Source of the DNA: Acinetobacter terrestris
Lineage (GTDB): Bacteria; Pseudomonadota; Gammaproteobacteria; Pseudomonadales; Moraxellaceae
DNA: 64,000 bases
Assembly (NCBI RefSeq): GCF_004331155.1
Contig: NZ_SJNZ01000002.1
Coordinates: 159,260-223,259 of the forward strand
Direction of reading: 5' to 3'
Numbering within the stretch: the stretch's first letter is position 1; every line of letters starts with the position of its first letter. The position numbers were made by a program, and so were the translations under genes. This document shows, in pieces, positions 1 through 8,000 of this stretch. The notes under the pieces are model-generated. The model ran no database searches. It was not told the DNA's origin and was given only the letters and a program-made list of their open reading frames with translations.

Positions 1-1358
1 AGCGCCAAGAAGCACGTCAAGAACCGCGCCAAGAAACACGTCAAGAACCGCGCCAAGATCAACGTCACGAGCAGCGTCAAGATCAGCGTGACAACAAGCG
101 CCCGACTCGACGCCAACACGTTGAACAACAAGCCTCTGAAACTCAACCAGAGCAAAATGCTGTTCCACGCCGTGACCGCAATAGCCCACAACGTCCAAAC
201 CGCCCAAATCGCCACCGCGATCAAAGCGTATTGAACGAACAGGCTGCTCCTCAGCAAGCCATTGCTGCTCCTGTAGTGAGCGAACAACAACCTAAAGTCG
301 AAGTGATTGATACGCCTCGTCAGGAAGTTATTCCAACTGCACTAGTGGTAAATGTCGATCAGGCGAAAAGTGAAATTGTGGCGTTAAATGCACCAGCAGC
401 TGTTGTTGAAGCACCAATCGCTCAAACTGCACCTGTCGCTGTAGCAGAAATCAAAGCCGCTGTGGTTGAGAAACCGGTTGCTGCGAAAGAAGAAAAACCT
501 GCCGCAACGCCTGAAACCCGCGAGCCACAGCAACCGCGTTCTGCTGACCAACGTGCCAGCAACGATCCGCGTATGCACCGTCGTCAAAAACGTGAAGCTC
601 AGGCCAAACAGGCTCAAAATCCAAAGTTGAACCCATCTCAGGTTCCAACTTTGGGTCAATATACCGTGGGTAGCCTGATTCGCCATGTCTATGGTGAAGA
701 TTGTTCAGTCTTAATCGAACAATTTGGTTTAATCCCGACGTTCAACCGTGCATTGGTGAAATTCACTGAGCAATATGCGGCAACTCTCGTGCATCAGGCA
801 ACTGAAGCCGAAGCACCAGCACAGCCAGTGACCCGTGATGTTGCGGTAGCTAAAGCTGCACCGGAGGCTGAACCGGCACCTGTGTTGGCCTTGACCCCAC
901 CGGCTGCTGTTTCGGACACCCGTGTTGCCAATGATCCACGTGAACGTCGTCGTTTGGCCAAACTTGCTGCGGAACAGGCTTTAGAGCAAGCCAAAAAGGC
1001 ACAACATAGCGAACCTGAAGCTGCAAAAGAAGTTGTTGAAACGACAGCGACTGAAGCTGCTCCGGTTAAACAAGCAGAAGCTGTGATTGAGCAAGCGCCC
1101 GTAGCGGAAGTGACTGAAGTCACAGCCGCTCCAAAAGTGGTTGCCGAGCCAGTCAAGCCAGCTAAAGCCGCTCCTGTTGAAAAGGCAGCAAAGCCAAAAC
1201 CTGCCCCGACAGAGGTCGCTCAAGACGTACAGGCACTGGCTGAGCCAAAAGCTGATACGGATACCCCGGATGCTGATGATGACGCAGACAAACCTGTCCG
1301 TCCCCGTCGCCCTCGCGGTCGCCCTCCAAAGAAAGTAACTCCTGCAAATGAGTCATAA
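1..1358 (+). CDS. rne: Ribonuclease E, C-terminal part (5' end outside window)
   Basis: This is the non-catalytic tail of RNase E, the endonuclease that starts mRNA decay and processes rRNA and tRNA. Reading is open from the first bases (frame starting at base 3), so the gene is cut by the window edge and a TTG at 231 is not its start. The tail is low complexity. It opens with 24-bp tandem repeats coding for Arg-Gln-Glu-rich octads (bases 1-60), then Ala/Pro/Glu-rich linkers. Two copies of an Arg-rich NDPR module follow (about bases 555-590 and 930-960). A short foldable segment (TVGSLIRHVYGEDCSVLIEQ, about 664-723) lies between them. The end is basic (PRRPRGRPPKK). Such tails bind RNA, membrane or degradosome partners; which partner applies here cannot be read. 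Assignment to rne rests on this architecture because the catalytic half is not visible. Confidence 0.8.
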   Translation, partial: RQEARQEPRQETRQEPRQDQRHEQRQDQRDNKRPTRRQHVEQQASETQPEQNAVPRRDRNSPQRPNRPNRHRDQSVLNEQAAPQQAIAAPVVSEQQPKVEVIDTPRQEVIPTALVVNVDQAKSEIVALNAPAAVVEAPIAQTAPVAVAEIKAAVVEKPVAAKEEKPAATPETREPQQPRSADQRASNDPRMHRRQKREAQAKQAQNPKLNPSQVPTLGQYTVGSLIRHVYGEDCSVLIEQFGLIPTFNRALVKFTEQYAATLVHQATEAEAPAQPVTRDVAVAKAAPEAEPAPVLALTPPAAVSDTRVANDPRERRRLAKLAAEQALEQAKKAQHSEPEAAKEVVETTATEAAPVKQAEAVIEQAPVAEVTEVTAAPKVVAEPVKPAKAAPVEKAAKPKPAPTEVAQDVQALAEPKADTDTPDADDDADKPVRPRRPRGRPPKKVTPANES

Positions 1359-1380
1359 TTAGCTCTAATGCAGCGAATAA

Positions 1381-1416
1381 AAAAAACCTAGTCATTTCGG
1401 TGACTAGGTTTTTTTT
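1381..1416 (+). terminator. Rho-independent terminator of rne
   Basis: Perfect 14-bp stem (1381-1394 with 1401-1416) around a 6-base TTTCGG loop, ending in a run of T. It lies 22 bases after the rne stop codon. Confidence 0.9.
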
Positions 1417-1532
1417 GATACTTTTGTCAAATTAGGTTGATTGCACTAGGATTAAACGATTAAAAAGACACCTGTACAGATGACCGCAAACAAATAGACA
1501 TATTGGATTATGAAAAAATAAATAGGATTCTT

Positions 1533-3374
1533 ATGAACCACAACACACAGAGCGATCTTATTGGTCTTGCTGATGTCGCAGCAAAATTACCCAAATTTAT
1601 GAGCAAAGTCCCTCATCTATTGAGTGGTCTGAAACAAGCCTATTTACGCACATCCAACACACCTGCGGGCTTGGGCATTGCCTTTGAAAAAGCAGTCAAA
1701 CGCAATCCTCACGGTACAGCGCTATTATTCGAAGATCAGAAATTCAGTTATCAAGAGCTGAATGAATGGGCCAACCAAATCGGGCACTTTTATCTGTCGC
1801 TTGGCGCGCGTAAAGGCGATGTGATTGCGGTGATGGTAGAAAACCGCCCTGAACTGGTGGCAACAGTTGTAGCTTTAGCGAAAATTGGCGTAACTTCGGC
1901 TTTGGTCAACACATCGCAAACCGCTAAGGCACTGACGCACAGTATTAATCTGGTTAAACCGATTGCAGTCATTGTCGGTGAAGAATGCCGTCACGCGGTA
2001 GAAGAAGTCCGTCCAGACTTAACAGTTGCAGCAGACCGTTTTCACTGGTTTGCAGATCAGGCCACTCAAATTGATGCAGGTACAGCACCGAAAGACTGGG
2101 CAAATCTTGCAGATAAAATCGATCATTTTCCCAAATTCAACACACCGACCACGCATAGCATTCAGGGTAAAGACGGCTTATTTTATATCTACACCTCGGG
2201 TACCACCGGTTTACCCAAAGCGGTCATTTTCACGCATAGCCGCTGGACTTTGGCCTATGGCACCTATGGGCATGTGTTAAACCTGAATAAAGACGACGTC
2301 ATGTATGTGACCTTGCCGCTCTATCATGCCACAGGGATTGTAGTCTGTTGGTGCGGTGTCATTGCCGGCGGTGCCACATTGGCATTACGACGTAAATACT
2401 CCACCTCTGCTTTCTGGAAAGATGTGCAAAAATTCGATGTCTCGGCGATTGGCTATGTCGGTGAATTATGCCGTTACCTCATGGATGCGCCTGTCTCTGA
2501 ACTTGAATACGGTCATCGTGTCAAAAAGATGATCGGTAATGGCATGCGCCCAAATATCTGGGACAAATTCAAGCAGCGTTTTGGAGTCGAAGAAATTCTT
2601 GAGCTGTATGCTTCAAGCGAAGGCAATGTCGGTTTCAGTAACGTGTTCAACTTTGACAACACCGTCGGCTTTTCCCCTACTCCCTATGCCATTGTTGAGT
2701 TTGATAAAGAAAGCAATGCACCGGTGAAAGATGCCAAAGGCTGGTGCAAGAAGGTTAAAAAGGGCGAAGTCGGTTTATTGATTGGTAAAATTACCCGTCG
2801 CTCACCTTTTGATGGCTATACCGACCCGGAAAAGAATCAATCCGTGATTATGAAAGACGTGTTTAAACCGGGTGATGCCTTCTTTAACACTGGTGACCTG
2901 GTACGCGATATCGGCTTCCGTCATGCCCAATTCGTGGACCGCCTGGGTGATACATTCCGCTGGAAAGGTGAAAATGTATCCACCACTGAAGTAGAAAATG
3001 CAGTCAGTGAATATGAAAAAATTGCTGAAGCTGTAGTTTATGGCGTAGAAATCCCCAATACCAACGGTCGTGCCGGTATGGCAGCAATTACGCTGGCAGC
3101 GGGTACAGAATTAACAGCACAAGATTTAAAGCAAATGGCAACCGAGTTTAAAAAATGCTTGCCTGCTTATGCTGTTCCTGTGTTCTTGCGTGTTCAGGTA
3201 CAAGTCGAAACTACCGGTACGTTTAAATACCAAAAGAACAAGTTAAAAGAACAGGCTTTTGATCCGAATAAAAATGATGAACGCTTGCTGGTTTTACTGC
3301 CGAATGCCACGGAATATTGTGATTTAACAGTCGAAATATTCAACAATATTCAAGCTTATCAGTACCGTTTCTAA
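1533..3374 (+). CDS. Long/very-long-chain acyl-CoA synthetase (FATP type)
   Basis: This AMP-forming ligase of 613 residues activates long-chain fatty acids to acyl-CoA through an acyl-adenylate. The ATP-binding P-loop YTSGTTGLPK lies near residues 221-230. The adenylate-binding ELYASSEGN is near 358, and the TGD motif near 450. DRLGDTFRWKGENVSTTEVE near 468 is the signature of the FATP/very-long-chain branch rather than classical FadD. No signal peptide is seen; the family is membrane-associated or cytosolic in bacteria. Start: the frame is open from a TTG at 1503, but ATG 1533 has AGGA five bases upstream and is preferred. It is a single gene with a terminator on each side. Exact chain-length preference cannot be read. 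Confidence 0.88.
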   Translation: MNHNTQSDLIGLADVAAKLPKFMSKVPHLLSGLKQAYLRTSNTPAGLGIAFEKAVKRNPHGTALLFEDQKFSYQELNEWANQIGHFYLSLGARKGDVIAVMVENRPELVATVVALAKIGVTSALVNTSQTAKALTHSINLVKPIAVIVGEECRHAVEEVRPDLTVAADRFHWFADQATQIDAGTAPKDWANLADKIDHFPKFNTPTTHSIQGKDGLFYIYTSGTTGLPKAVIFTHSRWTLAYGTYGHVLNLNKDDVMYVTLPLYHATGIVVCWCGVIAGGATLALRRKYSTSAFWKDVQKFDVSAIGYVGELCRYLMDAPVSELEYGHRVKKMIGNGMRPNIWDKFKQRFGVEEILELYASSEGNVGFSNVFNFDNTVGFSPTPYAIVEFDKESNAPVKDAKGWCKKVKKGEVGLLIGKITRRSPFDGYTDPEKNQSVIMKDVFKPGDAFFNTGDLVRDIGFRHAQFVDRLGDTFRWKGENVSTTEVENAVSEYEKIAEAVVYGVEIPNTNGRAGMAAITLAAGTELTAQDLKQMATEFKKCLPAYAVPVFLRVQVQVETTGTFKYQKNKLKEQAFDPNKNDERLLVLLPNATEYCDLTVEIFNNIQAYQYRF

Positions 3375-3401
3375 CTCAAAACGTATGTTTTTTGAGTAGA
3401 T

Positions 3402-3454
3402 ATAGCAAATTTGTTGCATTTATAATCAAACATCAACAAGTTTGCTATTTTTTA
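3402..3454 (+). terminator. Rho-independent terminator of the acyl-CoA synthetase gene
   Basis: A 15-bp stem with one G-T pair (3402-3416 with 3434-3448), 17-base loop, then six T. It lies just upstream of the tRNA promoter. Confidence 0.75.
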
Positions 3455-3455
3455 C

Positions 3456-3483
3456 TTGCGCTCGTTTGATAACTTGCTACAAT
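3456..3483 (+). promoter_or_regulatory. Promoter of the tRNA-Lys array
   Basis: TTGCGC (3456-3461), 16-base spacer, TACAAT (3478-3483) preceded by TGC (extended -10). The following ACGCCC is a GC-rich discriminator, typical of growth-rate-controlled stable RNA promoters. It lies about 80 bases before the first tRNA. Confidence 0.7.
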
Positions 3484-3567
3484 ACGCCCATCAAAACGAA
3501 GTGGTGTTTAGAAAGTTCTTTTATTTTCTTACACTGTGCATCCAAGCAATGCTTGAATGTTGGTTAA

Positions 3568-3643
3568 GGGCCGTTAGCTCAGTTGGTAGAGCAGTGGACT
3601 TTTAATCCATTGGTCCCGCGTTCGAGTCGCGGACGGCCCACCA
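3568..3643 (+). tRNA. tRNA-Lys (anticodon TTT), copy 1
   Basis: A 76-base cloverleaf with encoded CCA. The acceptor stem GGGCCGT pairs with ACGGCCC. The anticodon loop CTTTTAA has TTT at positions 34-36, and the T-loop is TTCGAGT. It is identical to copies 2 and 3. Confidence 0.97.
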
Positions 3644-3660
3644 CTTATTTTGATTATCTT

Positions 3661-3736
3661 GGGCCGTTAGCTCAGTTGGTAGAGCAGTGGACTTTTAATC
3701 CATTGGTCCCGCGTTCGAGTCGCGGACGGCCCACCA
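3661..3736 (+). tRNA. tRNA-Lys (anticodon TTT), copy 2
   Basis: Identical in sequence to copy 1, including encoded CCA. It sits 17 bases after copy 1, so the two are one transcript. A terminator-like hairpin follows. Confidence 0.97.
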
Positions 3737-3747
3737 AGATTCTAAAG

Positions 3748-3772
3748 AGCTTCTCTACAGGGAAGCTTTTTT
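3748..3772 (+). terminator. Terminator-like hairpin inside the tRNA-Lys array
   Basis: An 8-bp stem AGCTTCTC / GGGAAGCT (one G-T pair) with a TACA loop and a T6 tract, directly after copy 2. It could end transcription after two tRNAs or reduce output of copies 3 and 4. Confidence 0.6.
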
Positions 3773-3781
3773 ACTTCTCAG

Positions 3782-3801
3782 ATATTTTCTTCTGAAAATA
3801 T
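3782..3801 (+). repeat. Perfect dyad abutting the 5' end of tRNA copy 3
   Basis: ATATTTTC TTCT GAAAATAT, an 8-bp perfect inverted repeat whose last base is next to the first tRNA base. It may be a processing hairpin or chance in AT-rich DNA. Confidence 0.5.
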
Positions 3802-3877
3802 GGGCCGTTAGCTCAGTTGGTAGAGCAGTGGACTTTTAATCCATTGGTCCCGCGTTCGAGTCGCGGACGGCCCACCA
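3802..3877 (+). tRNA. tRNA-Lys (anticodon TTT), copy 3
   Basis: Identical to copies 1 and 2, with encoded CCA. It is separated from copy 2 by 65 bases containing a terminator-like hairpin and a dyad. Confidence 0.97.
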
Positions 3878-4031
3878 TATCTTTCTTAAGGCTTCTTTCT
3901 AGACTACAATAGAAACGAAACCTGCAAATATTCCGACCAAGACAAACCATACCCCTTTCGGTAGATTCGCCATTCTCGAAATTTTGCTTCATCTTGTAAT
4001 TCATTTAAAACAGAGTTTTTAAATGCATTCT

Positions 4032-4107
4032 GGGTTGTTAGCTCAGTTGGTAGAGCAGTAGACTCTTAATCTATTGGTCGAGGGTTCGAGCCCCTCACAA
4101 CCCACCA
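4032..4107 (+). tRNA. tRNA-Lys (anticodon CTT)
   Basis: A 76-base cloverleaf with encoded CCA. The acceptor GGGTTGT pairs with ACAACCC. The anticodon loop CTCTTAA gives anticodon CTT, which reads AAG. It shares the D-arm with the TTT copies but differs in acceptor, anticodon and T stems. It follows a 154-base spacer containing a 9-bp dyad (4002-4010 with 4017-4025). Confidence 0.95.
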
Positions 4108-4150
4108 AATTTAATGATCATAATTGCAATAAATTTCAATTTTATTGAAT

Positions 4151-4183
4151 AAAAAATACTCCACATTGGGAGTATTTTTTTTG
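4151..4183. terminator. Terminator of the tRNA-Lys array (possibly bidirectional)
   Basis: ATACTCC pairs with GGAGTAT around an ACATTG loop, with A6 before and T8 after. It can serve both the tRNA array and the convergent gene that stops at 4192. Confidence 0.8.
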
Positions 4184-4191
4184 CTTAAATT

Positions 4192-4827
4192 TTAGGATTC
4201 GCTGGATTTTACTGGAGTACTTTCTTTGACTAAGCAATAGGCCTGCTGAGGAAATGGATTACCATCAGCAAAATATTGTTCGTTTCGCTCCGATGCATGG
4301 GCAATTTTATCTAAATCCATGACCAGGTTCTGGTCTTGATCGATGTTATAAAAGAAATCGACTCCATTCGATCGATGCACAATCACTTGATGATGTGCGG
4401 AATCATAAGACCAATAATCCTGACGACGGTAAAGGTTCGAAGCAAAGGTAATTTTGCCAAAATGAATAATAGTGCGATATGCCCTGCCATCCTGCAATAA
4501 ATTAATAACCAAATCGGCAGTTCCCTCTTTGCATTTCATCAAAGGATCAGTACAGCTAATCGAACTACGATAACGCCCCACATAAGGTTCATCACTTTCT
4601 GGAATTTTTTTCCGGGTATCGGTTGTTTTATCCACTGGCGGTAGTGTGGCCTGCCCGGCTACCTGGGTCAGTTTGTTGCCTTCAGTATCTGGACTGCTAG
4701 AGTTGACTGCCTGATTTTCCAATTCCATTTGTTCAGCCACAGGCTCTTCTAGCAGCTGATTACAGCCCACAAGTCCCAATAAAACAGCCACAAGCATACA
4801 TTTACGATAATCTGTTTTTAGAAACAC
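4192..4827 (-). CDS. Hypothetical lipoprotein
   Basis: Predicted outer- or inner-membrane lipoprotein of 211 residues. The N-terminus has a short basic stretch, a hydrophobic segment MLVAVLLGLV and a lipobox ending G-Cys. A Ser/Glu/Gln-rich linker follows, then a compact C-terminal domain from about residue 75. That domain starts YVGRYRSSISCTDPLMKCKE, with a Cys pair like NlpE-type beta domains; this resemblance is weak. Start: the open frame begins at a TTG (4875) without a ribosome site. GTG 4827 has AGGGG upstream and places the signal peptide at the N-terminus. It is transcribed alone. Function unknown. Confidence 0.7.
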   Translation of the reverse strand: MFLKTDYRKCMLVAVLLGLVGCNQLLEEPVAEQMELENQAVNSSSPDTEGNKLTQVAGQATLPPVDKTTDTRKKIPESDEPYVGRYRSSISCTDPLMKCKEGTADLVINLLQDGRAYRTIIHFGKITFASNLYRRQDYWSYDSAHHQVIVHRSNGVDFFYNIDQDQNLVMDLDKIAHASERNEQYFADGNPFPQQAYCLVKESTPVKSSES

Positions 4828-4938
4828 CCACTTACCCCTAAATTTTAGATTTTCTTTGTTTCGTTGTGCATTCAATTATTTATTAGATAAGTTATCTGGT
4901 TTTATTCTCATTTCCCTATAAGACAGTTCAGATATTGA

Positions 4939-4996
4939 GTTGATTTTCATTGATATAAATCAACATTCTTAAGATATAAGCTAAATATAGCTTATA
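4939..4996. promoter_or_regulatory. Two perfect dyads in a divergent spacer
   Basis: GTTGATTT / AAATCAAC (4939-4946 with 4957-4964) and TATAAGCTA / TAGCTTATA (4975-4983 with 4988-4996). They lie between a leftward lipoprotein gene and a rightward PspC-domain gene, where operators would be expected. Binding proteins are unknown. Confidence 0.4.
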
Positions 4997-5144
4997 ACGC
5001 ACTCTGGTAAATAAGGCATAGCCAGTTACATAACTTAACGATTTACTATTCCCCATTACTTTAAAAAGTCTTTTTCATCACCATTTTCTAATTATGGATA
5101 AGTTGTTTTAACTTCATATCTTTTCTAATTTTAAGGAGACCTAG

Positions 5145-5411
5145 ATGGCCAATGTTGGTTTATATCGCTCTAACCGACAGAACATGATTGCAGGTGTGAT
5201 GGGTGGTATTGCTGAACGATTTGGTTGGAATGCAAATTTACTCCGCATTATATTTGTCATTGTTTCTATTATGAGCGCAGCATTTCCAGGGATTTTAGTC
5301 TATCTGGTTTTATGGCTGATTATGCCGAAAAAACAGTTTCAAATAGATGCTGGCTCAGGCTATCAGAATCCGGTTCGTACGGTAAATCGGGACTCGAATC
5401 CATACCGTTAA
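5145..5411 (+). CDS. PspC-domain membrane protein
   Basis: A small protein of 88 residues. Residues 5-65 form a PspC domain: the basic entry LYRSNRQNMIAGVMGGIAER, then a hydrophobic membrane segment of about 25 residues (LRIIFVIVSIMSAAFPGILV), ending LWLIMPKK. PspC proteins sit in the inner membrane and in enterobacteria take part in envelope-stress signalling. Here there is no pspA/B/F neighbour, so only the domain is supported, not that pathway. The ribosome site AAGGAG is ideally placed before ATG 5145. It stands alone, with its own terminator and a dyad-rich upstream spacer. Confidence 0.85.
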   Translation: MANVGLYRSNRQNMIAGVMGGIAERFGWNANLLRIIFVIVSIMSAAFPGILVYLVLWLIMPKKQFQIDAGSGYQNPVRTVNRDSNPYR

Positions 5412-5442
5412 AACTTTAACTGTGAACAGTTTAGCTTTTTAT

Positions 5443-5480
5443 GCTACGGCTCTTACCCCAATGAGCCGTAGCTTTTTTTT
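5443..5480 (+). terminator. Rho-independent terminator of the PspC gene
   Basis: Perfect 10-bp stem GCTACGGCTC / GAGCCGTAGC (5443-5452 with 5463-5472) and T8. Confidence 0.9.
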
Positions 5481-5494
5481 GCCTGATTTTTGCC

Positions 5495-6595
5495 TTATGC
5501 AGCCACATTCAACTGCTGGTTCAATGCCGCAATCATATCGGCACGGCTAATAATCCCGACCATTTTCTGCTTTTCTACTACTGGAATGTAATTAAATGAA
5601 CGTTCCACAAAATACGGCACCAAATCCTGAATCGGTTGCTCCGCTTTTACCGTAACCACTTGACGCACCATAATGTCCTTAACCTGACGCTGCCATGTGG
5701 TTCTTAAATCGGTCGCACGCTTAAACCATTCCACCACTTCATACAAAGCCAGTGTTCCCACCAATTGATGCTGATCATCGATCACAGGCAGGCTCATTAA
5801 ATTCATGTGCTTGAATTTATCCAAAGCCGAATGGATATCATCGTTTTCATTCAGGCTAATGACATCTTTGGTCATAATGTCCTGACACTTAAACTGGCTC
5901 ACTCCCCTCGCATTGGCTTTTTCCTGCGCTGCTAAAATAATTTTTTGTAAATCATATTCACTGATATCTAACAGCTCGGTTTGCTGATCCAGAGTGGCTT
6001 GAATATCTTGCGGTTGAATGGTGACTTTTTGGGTCGGCGTCGGGTCTTTAGAACGCTGATTGATTTGCGCAACTTGCGGATATTGTTTGCCCAGCATGCG
6101 ATTAAACACGATCGCAATCATCAGCAATAAAAGTGAATTCAATAAAACCGGATAGAAAATAAAGTTGTATCCCAGCTGGTGTACTGCTTCCCCGCCCAAA
6201 ACCGCAGTAATAGCCACTGCCCCACTGGGTGGATGCAAGGAATCTGTAGTCATCATTAAGACAATCGACAGGCCCACCGCAACACTAAAGGCTTCGGTCA
6301 AGTTAGGAATATACATTGCACAGGTCACGCCAATAATGCCTGCAATACTATTTCCGACCACCATATTCCACGGTTGAGCCAATGGACTGGCAGGTACGGC
6401 AAACAGCAACACCGATGATGCACCCATTGGCGCGATATACCAGGCATTGATATCGCCCAAGACCCACCAGCTGATCAGCGATGAAAGTGCAAGTCCCAGC
6501 AATGCGCCTATGCCACACAGCAGGCGGTCTTTGAGCGGCAGGACTTTGAAATTGGGTTTTAAGGTATTGAGCCATTCAAGTTGCGGATGAAACAC
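5495..6595 (-). CDS. HPP-family membrane protein with C-terminal CBS pair
   Basis: A protein of 366 residues. The N-terminal half (about 25-165) has four to five membrane segments and the HPP family signature DSLHPPSGA at 118-126. After a charged linker, the C-terminal part (about 238-365) carries two CBS motifs (DIMTKDVISL, then KDIMVRQVVTV), which usually bind adenosyl ligands and regulate a partner domain. HPP proteins are thought to be transporters; nitrite transport is reported for plant members, but the substrate here is unknown. The start is GTG 6595 with AAGG about eight bases upstream. It is convergent with the PspC gene. Confidence 0.82.
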   Translation of the reverse strand: MFHPQLEWLNTLKPNFKVLPLKDRLLCGIGALLGLALSSLISWWVLGDINAWYIAPMGASSVLLFAVPASPLAQPWNMVVGNSIAGIIGVTCAMYIPNLTEAFSVAVGLSIVLMMTTDSLHPPSGAVAITAVLGGEAVHQLGYNFIFYPVLLNSLLLLMIAIVFNRMLGKQYPQVAQINQRSKDPTPTQKVTIQPQDIQATLDQQTELLDISEYDLQKIILAAQEKANARGVSQFKCQDIMTKDVISLNENDDIHSALDKFKHMNLMSLPVIDDQHQLVGTLALYEVVEWFKRATDLRTTWQRQVKDIMVRQVVTVKAEQPIQDLVPYFVERSFNYIPVVEKQKMVGIISRADMIAALNQQLNVAA

Positions 6596-6867
6596 AGCGC
6601 GCCTTTTTTTATTTTCGAATTGAAGCTGTGAATTATAGAATGATGCTGTGCGAAGATGTATTCATTTTATATCTTTTTATTATCAATTTTTTGATGATTC
6701 TCCAAGTAAAAATGTCCCCCCATTATTTGGAGCAGTCATGACGATTTTTCAAAATTTATCATGTATTATCCACGGCGTTTTAACCCACGGCACGATCCTC
6801 GGTTGACGCTAGACATTGCTTTAAAATCATTATGGTGAGTGACACTTTTGATCCCTTTTAAGGATGA

Positions 6868-7674
6868 CTAGCCATCCAGCTCATCGGTAATTATCGGCTC
6901 AATTTTTATCAGCTCAATCTCGCCATAGTAGGTGGAAAATGCAACATCTCCGGCATCAATACCGGTGGCAATACGAACCATATTTTCAACAGGCGCCAGT
7001 CGCGTCGGGTCAAACAACACCCATCCACCTTCTAAATAGGCTTCAAAAATCGCGTGAAAATCGGGTAGAAATTTTTCAATTTCGACATAACCAACCACCA
7101 TGCGTGCCGGAATGCCTAAAGCACGGCACAGCGCAATGCCCAAATGGGCAAAGTCACGGCACACCCCAGCCCGATGGATGAGTACATCTGTCGCTGTAGT
7201 AAACTGGTCCGAGCTGCCAGAAACATAAAAAATATTGTTATAAATCCACTGTTCAATGGCTTTAACGCGGCTATAACCCGGCTCCATCCAGGCAAATGAG
7301 CGGTTTGCCATGTCGACCAGCAGGTCTGAATTACAATAGCGACTAGCCAATAAATAAGGCAGCACTTCATCGGGTAAATCGGAAATAACCACTTCATTCA
7401 GGTTTTGCTGATGATCGAGATTGATGGCAGGATGACGTTCAACTATCGCGCTATAGTTCACTTCAAAATGATCACACGGCTCTACACTCAGGCGAATATG
7501 ACGATTTTGATGGCTTGAATCTTGAAATTCGCGCCATGCGATGGGTGGATTAAATGTCAGTTGTTCTTCAATAATCGTTTGATCAGGATGATGGGCAACT
7601 TGAATCAGAAAAACAAATTCTGTGGCTTGGACAATCTTGTATTTTAAATAGCACTGAATTTTACAAGTTGTCAT
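6868..7674 (-). CDS. Transglutaminase-like family protein
   Basis: A protein of 268 residues with a transglutaminase/protease-like core. The nucleophile Cys172 is in AGVCRDFAHLGIALCRALGI. His207 is in LPDFHAIFEAYLEGGW and Asp222 in VLFDPTRLAP, which completes the Cys-His-Asp triad. The N-terminal 110 residues form the beta-rich domain common to bacterial members. No signal peptide, so probably cytoplasmic. Bacterial members act as proteases, amidases or cross-linkers, and sequence does not tell which. The start ATG has AAGGA six bases upstream. It is a single gene, divergent from glyQS across a spacer with a duplicated element. Confidence 0.83.
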   Translation of the reverse strand: MTTCKIQCYLKYKIVQATEFVFLIQVAHHPDQTIIEEQLTFNPPIAWREFQDSSHQNRHIRLSVEPCDHFEVNYSAIVERHPAINLDHQQNLNEVVISDLPDEVLPYLLASRYCNSDLLVDMANRSFAWMEPGYSRVKAIEQWIYNNIFYVSGSSDQFTTATDVLIHRAGVCRDFAHLGIALCRALGIPARMVVGYVEIEKFLPDFHAIFEAYLEGGWVLFDPTRLAPVENMVRIATGIDAGDVAFSTYYGEIELIKIEPIITDELDG

Positions 7675-7779
7675 GATCTTCCTTATTTTTAAGCGTTATT
7701 TTACTGTATGTAGATTAAACCAGTTTCATGCAAGCAATCGTATAAGATCAGTTTATCTTTATCACAATTTCATTGATCT

Positions 7780-7909
7780 GCTGAAATAGAGGAATGCAAT
7801 CTATCCGATTTATTGTTGGTTTTTAGCTCAGCATAAAGTACTCATAAAAGACCAAATTGCACGGCTGAAATAGAGGACTGTGATCTTTTCAGGGCATTGT
7901 GGTTTTTTT
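7780..7909. repeat. Imperfect direct repeat in the glyQ upstream spacer
   Basis: Two copies of a roughly 46-base unit, 84 bases apart (7780-7826 and 7864-7909). Both begin GCTGAAATAGAGGA exactly, share ATCT downstream and end in ATTGT(T)GGTTTTT. They lie upstream of the glyQ core promoter, so they are not in its leader RNA. Apart from the repeat and promoters, nothing else is seen in the 320-base spacer 7675-8000. Confidence 0.55.
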
Positions 7910-7935
7910 CAAAAAAGTATCGATGCATTAACCCT

Positions 7936-7964
7936 TTGCCACTCCTCGACAAAATCCTTATAAT
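7936..7964 (+). promoter_or_regulatory. Promoter of glyQS
   Basis: TTGCCA (7936-7941), 17-base spacer, TATAAT (7959-7964). It predicts a leader of about 30 bases before glyQ. Confidence 0.75.
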
Positions 7965-8000
7965 TGAGCACAATTTTTCTCTAATTTTAAGTGGATGACC

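Noticed and set aside
1..60. Short tandem repeats that could suggest a CRISPR array
   Set aside because: No unique spacers, and the repeats are in frame with the RNase E tail.
794..1156. Open frame on the minus strand inside rne
   Set aside because: Ala/Ser/Thr-rich mirror of the low-complexity tail; no ribosome site or domain.
3813..4004. Open frame on the minus strand across tRNA copy 3
   Set aside because: It reads through a tRNA gene and has no recognisable features.
7780..7909. Possible glycine riboswitch before glyQ
   Set aside because: The repeats lie upstream of the core promoter and lack the glycine aptamer consensus.
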